This document shows positions 1-5,208 of a DNA stretch of 5,208 nucleotides, piece after piece. The notes beneath the pieces were generated by a model. The model did not search any database. It saw only the letters and a list, made by a program, of their open reading frames with translations, and was not told where the DNA came from. Each line of letters opens with the position of its first letter. Position 1 is the stretch's first letter. The stretch comes from DATKKM01 sp035542855 (GTDB taxonomy: Bacteria > Chloroflexota > Dehalococcoidia > SM23-28-2 > RBG-16-64-32). The DNA is taken from assembly GCA_035542855.1 (NCBI GenBank), contig DATKKM010000011.1, positions 1 to 5,208 of the forward strand. Direction: 5' to 3'. The translations under genes were made by a program, and so were the position numbers.

Positions 1-351
1 GTCTTCCTGACCACCTGGGGCGAGCTGTACACGGTGCCAACGCTCTCCGGCCGCGGCGTCTACCTGGGCTACGATCCGTGGGCGTCCAGCGCGGGCTACG
101 ACGTTGTGCCGCGAGAGCAGAGGATCACGCAGATCTACTCGGCGCAGAGCAAGGACGCGGCCTGCGCGCTGCTAACCACAAGCGACATCGACTACGTGTT
201 CATCGGGCCACAGGAGAGAAGCGGCCAGCGTTTCCAGTTGAACGAGGCGCTGTTCAAGGACCAGTTCACCCTCGTCAAAGACATCACGAGCGGCAACGCG
301 TCCTACGATGTCTACAGCGTTGAGCAGTCGTGCGGGGTGGGCGCAGGCTAG
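1..351 (+). CDS. C-terminal end of a probable multi-spanning membrane protein (GT-C-like), 5' truncated
   Basis: The reading frame is open from the first base and ends at TAG 349-351, giving 116 residues of a longer protein. No methionine lies near the edge, so the true start is outside the window. The visible part has no membrane segment. It looks like the mixed alpha/beta domain that follows the membrane helices in large bacterial membrane glycosyltransferases: a VFLTT strand, then GRGVYLGYDPW (residues about 18-28), PREQ (38-41), a helix ending near the CALL residues, then IDYVFIGPQER (about 60-70). In related proteins I recall a similar run of threats such as 'GRRVxxGYPGW...DYVVVGPxER'; this is memory, not a search. 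Such proteins use lipid-linked sugars on the outer face of the membrane, which would suit the glycosyltransferase and GtrA genes facing it. The gene converges on gtrA. The exact enzyme cannot be named from this fragment. Confidence 0.7.
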   Translation, partial: VFLTTWGELYTVPTLSGRGVYLGYDPWASSAGYDVVPREQRITQIYSAQSKDAACALLTTSDIDYVFIGPQERSGQRFQLNEALFKDQFTLVKDITSGNASYDVYSVEQSCGVGAG

Positions 352-926
352 AGTTCAGCGGGCGACGGTTCGTGGCGGTGGCGCGGCCAGATGATCAGCG
401 TGTTCAGCGCGTAGTTCCAGCTGAACCCGATCAGGACGCCGACCGTGTTGGCCAGGTACGGGGCGACCTTCGCGACCAACGAACCGGTACCCGCGGCGTC
501 GCGGAAGACAGGCGTCAGCACGTTTACGCAGATGACCATGATGATGGGGCTGACGATGGAGGCGGCGTTGTACTTGGCGAAGCGCTTCAGGATGTGGCCG
601 GCGCGGTTGCGCTCCCGGAACGTCCAGCGCTCGTGGAAGTTGAACTGGCAGATGATGGCGAATTCAACCGAGGCGACGGACGCGATCAGCAGGCGGATGT
701 CCTTGTGAGTGAACAGCAGCAGGTTCGCGTGCGTGTGTTTGTCCGGCAAGAACGGGAAGAGCGGGCTGTCATAAAGGAGGAATAGCGCGACCTGGGCGAT
801 GCTGTAGCCCACGCCCCCGACGATCAGGAACTTGACCAGCGTCCGCGGAAGGTGCAGACGATCGGCGAGCTGACGCGCCCAGTCTGTCAGGCTGCCGGCG
901 GGTGTGGATGCGAGGTCAGGTTGCAT
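348..926 (-). CDS. GtrA-like membrane protein (putative polyprenyl-phosphate sugar flippase)
   Basis: The 192-residue product has the size and four-helix pattern of the GtrA family (PF04138), small inner-membrane proteins thought to move polyprenyl-phosphate-linked sugars across the membrane. Hydrophobic segments lie at about residues 30-51 (with FLIVGGVGY at 33-41), 78-95, 120-140 and 152-180. The family-type motif after helix 2 is seen as CQFNFHERWTFRER (93-106), and helix 4 carries FSWNYALNTLIIW (168-180). The loop between helices 1 and 2 is rather long, about 26 residues. ATG 926-924 has no Shine-Dalgarno sequence, but a TATAAT lies 8 bases upstream, so the mRNA may be leaderless. The gene follows the family 2 glycosyltransferase by 96 bases. 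That pairing is classical and supports a joint role in surface glycan decoration. The substrate sugar is not known. Its stop codon overlaps that of the converging plus-strand gene. Confidence 0.85.
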   Translation of the reverse strand: MQPDLASTPAGSLTDWARQLADRLHLPRTLVKFLIVGGVGYSIAQVALFLLYDSPLFPFLPDKHTHANLLLFTHKDIRLLIASVASVEFAIICQFNFHERWTFRERNRAGHILKRFAKYNAASIVSPIIMVICVNVLTPVFRDAAGTGSLVAKVAPYLANTVGVLIGFSWNYALNTLIIWPRHRHEPSPAEL

Positions 927-934
927 GCTGCATC

Positions 935-940
935 ATTATA
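935..940 (-). promoter_or_regulatory. Putative -10 box for gtrA, leaderless type
   Basis: The minus strand reads TATAAT here, a perfect -10 hexamer in a short AT-rich island within GC-rich DNA. Only 8 bases separate it from the gtrA ATG (926-924), so transcription would start at or within a base or two of the start codon. No -35 match exists at the usual 16-18 base spacing; TTGTCG at 957-952 is only 11 bases away. The absence of a ribosome binding site fits a leaderless transcript. The promoter is inferred, not shown. Confidence 0.45.
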
Positions 941-982
941 TCTGTGCGGTCCGACAATGCCGGTTAAAGCGCGGTGAATGTG

Positions 983-1016
983 CCGCCGCTACTGGTTTGA
1001 CGCACCGCAGCGGCGG
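983..1016 (-). terminator. Stem-loop just after the glycosyltransferase gene; possible weak terminator or processing site
   Basis: CCGCCGCT (983-990) and AGCGGCGG (1009-1016) are perfect inverted repeats, forming an 8-base GC-rich stem with an 18-base loop. It begins 6 bases after the glycosyltransferase stop codon (1025-1023). No U-tract follows on the minus strand, so it is not a canonical intrinsic terminator. It could slow polymerase or protect the mRNA 3' end before the gtrA promoter. A competing pair, GCGGTG (971-976) with CACCGC (1003-1008), is also possible. Confidence 0.35.
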
Positions 1017-1022
1017 GGTGTT

Positions 1023-1754
1023 TCATCCGGCGCGCCAGGGACGTTCCCGCCGCATGCGCCAGAGGCCGCGAAGGTCCTCGCTCACCGTGGCGCCGATCTT
1101 AACGCGGGTGTCCGGGTCTTCCACCCAGCGCACGGGGACGTCCTTGATCTTGTAGCCCATCTTTTCGGCGAGGACGAGCAGCTCGGTGTCGAAGAACCAG
1201 TTGTTGTCCTGGATCAAGGGGAGGACGCGCTGCGCCACCTCGCGGCTGATGGCCTTGAAGCCGCACTGGGCGTCGCTGAAGCGCGTCCACATCATCGCCT
1301 TGATGATCAGGTTGTAGCCGCGGCTGAGCACCGTCCGCTTCAGGGAGCGCTCCACCTGCGCGTTCGGCGCCAGCCGGGAGCCGGTAGAGACGCCGTACCC
1401 CTCTTCTGCTATCGCCTTGATCAGCGGCGGGAAAGCTTCGAGGCCGGTGGAGAGATCGACGTCCATGTAGCTCATGACGTCCGCGGTGCTTTCGCCCCAG
1501 GTCTTCTTGAGGGCATAACCGCGTCCCTTGCGCTCGATGCGGACGTAGGTGACTTCACCGGGGTACTCGTCCTCCAGCTTGCGGCTGACGGCGGGCGTTT
1601 CGTCGATCGAGGCGTTATCGGCGATGACGATCCGCCACTCGTAGGGGAAGGAACCGCCGCGCAGGAAGGCGCGCAGCTCCGGGATGGACTTGGGGAGCGC
1701 TTTCTCTTCGTTGTAGACGGGGACTACGACGTCGACTTTGGGCATCAGATTCAT
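1023..1754 (-). CDS. Family 2 glycosyltransferase, dolichyl/polyprenyl-phosphate sugar synthase type
   Basis: The 243-residue GT-A fold enzyme is predicted to move a sugar from a nucleotide donor to polyprenyl phosphate at the cytoplasmic face of the membrane. Motifs in order: VPVYNEE (11-17), IADNASIDET (44-53), RKGRGYALK (75-83), the metal-binding DVD (98-100), GSR (125-127), SDAQCGFKAI (160-169) and WFFDTELL (186-193). The DAQCGFK and FFDTELL blocks are typical of the DPM1/ALG5-like branch. The protein ends at residue 243 with no C-terminal membrane helices, so the GtrA domain that is fused in some relatives is encoded separately downstream. ATG 1754-1752 is 30 bases after the preceding stop codon. 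No strong ribosome binding site is visible, and a second ATG three codons in (1745-1743) is an alternative start. Whether it makes a glucose, mannose or other sugar lipid cannot be read from the sequence. Confidence 0.9.
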   Translation of the reverse strand: MNLMPKVDVVVPVYNEEKALPKSIPELRAFLRGGSFPYEWRIVIADNASIDETPAVSRKLEDEYPGEVTYVRIERKGRGYALKKTWGESTADVMSYMDVDLSTGLEAFPPLIKAIAEEGYGVSTGSRLAPNAQVERSLKRTVLSRGYNLIIKAMMWTRFSDAQCGFKAISREVAQRVLPLIQDNNWFFDTELLVLAEKMGYKIKDVPVRWVEDPDTRVKIGATVSEDLRGLWRMRRERPWRAG

Positions 1755-1784
1755 GGTATCCAGACGCGCCCCGAGGGTCGAGGG

Positions 1785-2654
1785 TTACGGGCCGAGAACG
1801 ATCCGCTTCGGCTGGCCGGAAGGTGTGCGGCGGAAATTGTGGAACACCCAGCCGTCGTCGACGCGCTCGACATAACACCGACCAGCCTTTCCGAGCGCCT
1901 TCGCGATATCCCGCGCTGGCGAGTGGGGCGCGTATTGGGCGGCGGTGGAGGGCTCAGCGACGAACGTGGACCAGGCGAGCCAGGAGGAGAGCTGCATCAC
2001 CGCCAGTTGAAGCAGCCAGCCGCTGATCAACTGCGCGAAGCCAAGGTGGAAGGAATTGTCGGCGAAGGATAGCGGGATCTTCTGGAGACTGGTCTCCGGA
2101 GCGGCAAAGAGAAGAGCCGAGCCGAAATGCGGCATCGAGAGGTCCATCAGCAGGCGATAGAGATGTCCCAGGTTCTCGTCCGCGACCAGGACTGAAGCCG
2201 CTTTGGAACGCCCGAGTTCGATGCGGACCGCGGCGCCTTCGTGCGAGATTGCGTGCTGGTACCACTCCTGGTACGGCCCGAACTCATCACTGGAGAGTGC
2301 CTGCTGCACAGCTATCGCTTCGAGGGCCATCCGGACCAGCGGGGGGCAGGAGGCGTACGAGCCCTGCGACATCAGCGTGCAGGCGTCTGCCAGGTGCGAA
2401 AAAGCCCGCGCGCCCAAAGTGATCATGGCGGCGGTGCGTGGTCCGCGTGCCTTCGCGTTGGCGGAGATCAGGGTGAGCACTTCGTTCATCGTCCGCTCGA
2501 AGAGGGCCAGCTCCTCGCCGAGGAGGAAGCCGGTCTGGCGATAGGCATCGAGGGCCTGCGGGCCGGCGATGGCGGGCTTGCCCGGCAGCGAGTATTCCCT
2601 GGGGAAGGATGATAGGATCGCGCGCGGCGGCCTGGGCGCGGCTTCGTCGGGCAT
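1785..2654 (-). CDS. Unrecognised, mostly helical protein of 289 residues
   Basis: I do not recognise this family with confidence. The frame is a real gene by context: it starts 7 bases after the dehydrogenase stop, ends 30 bases before the glycosyltransferase start, and shows sensible amino acid composition with no long low-complexity runs. The N-terminal 35 residues are proline-rich. Residues about 45-120 look like long helices, including RAFSHLADACTLMSQGSY (83-100) and a conserved-looking VRMALEAIAVQQAL (107-120). The segment 203-232 is hydrophobic with several tryptophans and could be a buried helix or weakly membrane-associated. The tail (about 250-289) appears to be a small separate unit, with CYVERVDDGWVFHNF (260-274) reading like a beta hairpin. 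The helix with Arg then Ala-Leu-Glu recalls DUF5677/HEPN-like proteins, but no clear catalytic R-x4-6-H motif is present, so I do not assign it. There is no signal peptide. The ribosome binding site is weak, suggesting coupling to the upstream gene. Confidence 0.75.
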   Translation of the reverse strand: MPDEAAPRPPRAILSSFPREYSLPGKPAIAGPQALDAYRQTGFLLGEELALFERTMNEVLTLISANAKARGPRTAAMITLGARAFSHLADACTLMSQGSYASCPPLVRMALEAIAVQQALSSDEFGPYQEWYQHAISHEGAAVRIELGRSKAASVLVADENLGHLYRLLMDLSMPHFGSALLFAAPETSLQKIPLSFADNSFHLGFAQLISGWLLQLAVMQLSSWLAWSTFVAEPSTAAQYAPHSPARDIAKALGKAGRCYVERVDDGWVFHNFRRTPSGQPKRIVLGP

Positions 2655-2661
2655 GCCGGCG

Positions 2662-3408
2662 CTACTGCCAGCCCTTCGTCGCGCCTTCGATCATGGCCAG
2701 CGGGCCGACGGGCCAGTTGAAGCCCATTACCATCGCCTTGTTGATGTCCTCCGCGCTGGCGATACCCTCTTCCAGCACCTTCTGGGCCTCGCGGACGGCG
2801 GCGAAGTAGATGCGGTTGGCGATGAAGCCGTACTTGCCCGGGGCGTCCTTCACGCGCACCGTCGCCTTACCGGCGCGCGAGCAGAGCTCCTCTAGGGCGG
2901 CGATCGTCTCCTCGGCGGTCTCCGGGGCGTGGATCAGCTCGACGAGCTTCATGACGGGCGCCGGGGAGAAGAAGTGCATGCCGGCAAAGCGCGGCCGGCG
3001 GGCTTCGGACACGGCCTTGTTCAGGTCGGAGATGGCGAGGCCCGATGTGTTCGTGGCGAAGATTGCCTCGGGCTTCACGACCGCGTCCAGCTCCGCCCAG
3101 ACCTTCTTCTTCAGCTCCATGTCCTCGGGCACGGCTTCGATGACGAGGTCGACGCCGGCCAGGTCTTTGACGTCAGTCGTCCAGGTGAGGCGAGCGAGCG
3201 CGGCGTCAGCGTCCTCGCGGGTTGTCTTGCCGCGCTCGACGCCGCGGTTGAGGCCGTAGCGCCCGTCGACGATCGTCGACTTCGACTTTTCGATCATCTG
3301 CTCGTTGACGTCGCGGACGGTGACGCGGGCGCCGCCGACGGCCAGCGATTGGGCGATGCCGGAGCCCATGACGCCGCCGCCCACTACGCCGATAGCTTGA
3401 ATGGTCAT
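2662..3408 (-). CDS. 3-hydroxyacyl-CoA (3-hydroxybutyryl-CoA-type) dehydrogenase, short C-terminus
   Basis: NAD-dependent oxidation of a 3-hydroxyacyl-CoA (or the reverse reaction) in fatty acid or butyrate metabolism is predicted. The N-terminal Rossmann domain has GVVGGGVMGSG (7-17) with Asp33 at the end of strand 2, favouring NAD over NADP. VIEAVPED (89-96) and FATNTSG (117-123) follow. The expected active-site residues are present: Ser122, His145 in GMHFFSP, Glu157 in KLVELI, and Asn198 in FIANRI. The C-terminal domain (from about 192) is incomplete: the protein stops at residue 248, shortly after NWPVGPLAMI (231-240), whereas the common family runs about 280-290 residues. No frame downstream resumes the missing part, so this is not a simple frameshift. 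It may be a lineage-specific short form. ATG 3408-3406 has an excellent AGGAGG six bases upstream, overlapping the hicA stop. Substrate chain length is not known. Confidence 0.85.
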   Translation of the reverse strand: MTIQAIGVVGGGVMGSGIAQSLAVGGARVTVRDVNEQMIEKSKSTIVDGRYGLNRGVERGKTTREDADAALARLTWTTDVKDLAGVDLVIEAVPEDMELKKKVWAELDAVVKPEAIFATNTSGLAISDLNKAVSEARRPRFAGMHFFSPAPVMKLVELIHAPETAEETIAALEELCSRAGKATVRVKDAPGKYGFIANRIYFAAVREAQKVLEEGIASAEDINKAMVMGFNWPVGPLAMIEGATKGWQ

Positions 3409-3414
3409 GTGATG

Positions 3415-3420
3415 CCTCCT
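3415..3420 (-). promoter_or_regulatory. Strong Shine-Dalgarno site of the dehydrogenase, overlapping the hicA stop codon
   Basis: The minus strand reads AGGAGG with a 6-base spacer (CATCAC) to ATG 3408-3406. It fixes the dehydrogenase start. The hicA stop TAG (3421-3419) runs into it as TAGGAGG, so ribosomes finishing hicA stop on this site. It is the best ribosome binding site in the window. Confidence 0.8.
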
Positions 3421-3628
3421 ATGCGTTTTCCCATTCTTCCTTGGAAATGCCAGCCTGGCGTAGGAACTTCATCTGTAAGGCAACCGTGATGTCGCTTCCG
3501 TGCCTTCCGGCGATGTGTATCTTCAGCCGGCCACGTGTCATATAGGGATGTCGCCCCTCTTGACGCGGACCTTCGAAACCCAGCGCGCGGAACCTCCGAA
3601 TGATCTCGCGCTGCGAGAGCGGCTTCAA
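3419..3628 (-). CDS. hicA: HicA-type toxin (mRNA interferase, YcfA-like)
   Basis: The 69-residue basic protein has the HicA pattern, a small double-stranded-RNA-binding-like fold that cleaves mRNA: MKPLSQREIIRRFRALGFEG (1-20), then the catalytic histidine region EGRHPYM (24-30, His27), the strand RLKIHIAGRHGSD (33-45), and a closing helix with MKFLRQAGISKEEW (53-66). The length fits the family's usual 60-80 residues. The start must be TTG 3628-3626: reading upstream in frame, a TAG (3655-3653) is reached without any ATG or GTG. It overlaps the hicB stop TGA in the four bases TTGA, so translation probably depends on ribosomes finishing hicB, keeping the toxin below the antitoxin. All key residues look intact, so it may be active. 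GC content is lower than in the flanking genes. Confidence 0.85.
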   Translation of the reverse strand: MKPLSQREIIRRFRALGFEGPRQEGRHPYMTRGRLKIHIAGRHGSDITVALQMKFLRQAGISKEEWENA

Positions 3629-3870
3629 GATACTGGGCTTTGACTCGCCAGGCTAACGCCGTCTATCACTGGAATGTCGTCGTCCTGGTCCTTCAGTTTG
3701 AGGATCAGCCAGCCTTCGAGCACTTCCTGTAGCTCCCGCCGGCACTCCTCGAGTGACTCGGTGTTCGCCCAGACCCCCGGACACTCGGGGATCTCGCCAT
3801 AGAACGAACGGTCTTCCATAATTTCATACTTTGCGTGCTTCATGGCGGCCGCGATGTAGTCGCTTAGCAT
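3625..3870 (-). CDS. hicB: HicB-type antitoxin, single-domain (no DNA-binding domain)
   Basis: The 81-residue acidic protein matches the HicB N-terminal partial RNase H-like fold that binds and blocks HicA: KYEIMEDRSFYGEIPECPGVWANTESLEECRRELQEVLEGWLI in outline, with the key Pro28, Cys30-Pro31-Gly32 strand turn and the acidic helix at 38-56. After residue 70 only an 11-residue tail remains, so the C-terminal helix-turn-helix or ribbon-helix-helix found in many HicB proteins is absent. Autoregulation by direct DNA binding is therefore unlikely unless it uses another surface. The gene order antitoxin-toxin is the reverse of the classic hicAB but common in YcfA/HicB pairs. ATG 3870-3868 has GGAG (3883-3880) nine bases upstream, lying in the last codons of eno. 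A second ATG (3843-3841) would cut the first strand, so the upstream start is preferred. Confidence 0.85.
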   Translation of the reverse strand: MLSDYIAAAMKHAKYEIMEDRSFYGEIPECPGVWANTESLEECRRELQEVLEGWLILKLKDQDDDIPVIDGVSLASQSPVS

Positions 3871-3875
3871 TGGCT

Positions 3876-5159
<1,284 letters not shown>

Positions 5160-5162
5160 CAC

Positions 5163-5167
5163 TTCCT
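5163..5167 (-). promoter_or_regulatory. Shine-Dalgarno site of eno
   Basis: The minus strand reads AGGAAGTG immediately before ATG, 7 of 8 bases of the AGGAGGTG consensus. The spacing is short (3 bases from AGGAA to the ATG), and there is none to the GTG, which is why the ATG at 5159 is chosen as the start. Confidence 0.55.
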
Positions 5168-5208
5168 GCTCTAGCCCGGTGCTGCTCGGCGCCGGCGATG
5201 GCGGCTTC
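5168..5208 (-). other. Short stretch upstream of eno; possibly the 3' tail of another minus-strand gene
   Basis: Only 41 bases are available. One minus-strand frame ends at TAG 5173-5171, 11 bases before the eno ATG. Another runs open into eno and stops at TAA 5151-5149, overlapping the eno start. Either could be the end of an upstream operon gene, but the peptides are too short and low-complexity (Arg/Ala-rich) to name. No -10 or -35 hexamer is seen here, which weakly favours the idea that eno is not the first gene. Confidence 0.3.

Noticed and set aside
978..2072. Long plus-strand open frame (364 codons) across the glycosyltransferase and unknown gene
   Set aside because: It spans two minus-strand genes and their junction, is rich in Arg/Gly/Val/Asp, and shows no recognisable domain; it is a shadow.
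2084..2097. Inverted repeat GGAGAC-TG-GTCTCC
   Set aside because: It is a 6-base perfect arm pair inside a coding region with no regulatory position; such repeats arise by chance.
2929..3489. Plus-strand open frame opposite the dehydrogenase
   Set aside because: It is antisense to a gene with intact catalytic motifs; the His/Asp/Gly-rich composition reflects the reverse complement of the real codons.
3774..3792. Small hairpin CCCCG...CGGGG inside hicB
   Set aside because: It is only 5 bases long, encoded by the conserved Glu-Cys-Pro-Gly turn, and followed by no T-tract on either strand.

Overview
The window is a gene-dense stretch of a high-GC bacterial chromosome with no gap over 300 bases. 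Hand counts give about 75% GC in 4441-4560 (inside enolase), 62% in 3001-3120, and about 57% across the hicBA pair (3421-3840). The wording of the enolase and of the short acyl-CoA dehydrogenase, the presence of GtrA and DPM1-type glycosyltransferase genes, and a leaderless-looking promoter bring Chloroflexota (Dehalococcoidia-like) to mind. This is a guess from memory, not a placement.

Layout: bases 1-351 (+) are the 3' end of a gene whose product resembles the soluble C-terminal domain of multi-spanning GT-C or related membrane proteins. Everything else lies on the minus strand as one directon, in transcription order: eno (5159-3876), hicB (3870-3625), hicA (3628-3419), a short 3-hydroxyacyl-CoA dehydrogenase (3408-2662), an unrecognised helical protein (2654-1785), a family 2 polyprenyl-phosphate-type glycosyltransferase (1754-1023) and a GtrA-like flippase (926-348). 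From eno to the glycosyltransferase the junctions are 5 bases, a 4-base overlap, then 10, 7 and 30 bases, so co-transcription is likely. The last gene follows a 96-base gap that holds a hairpin and its own TATAAT box. The plus-strand gene and gtrA converge with stop codons interleaved in one CTAG.

Working together: the glycosyltransferase, GtrA and the partial membrane protein form a plausible surface-glycan module, in which a polyprenyl-phosphate sugar is made inside, flipped, and used outside by a GT-C enzyme. Enolase and the dehydrogenase are central metabolism. The HicBA toxin-antitoxin pair sits tightly between them and is lower in GC, which suggests an insertion that kept the operon intact.

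I found no convincing new multi-gene system. The points most worth a second look are the toxin-antitoxin pair wired into an enolase operon, the dehydrogenase that lacks the usual C-terminal helices, the unrecognised 289-residue protein, and the probable leaderless start of gtrA.
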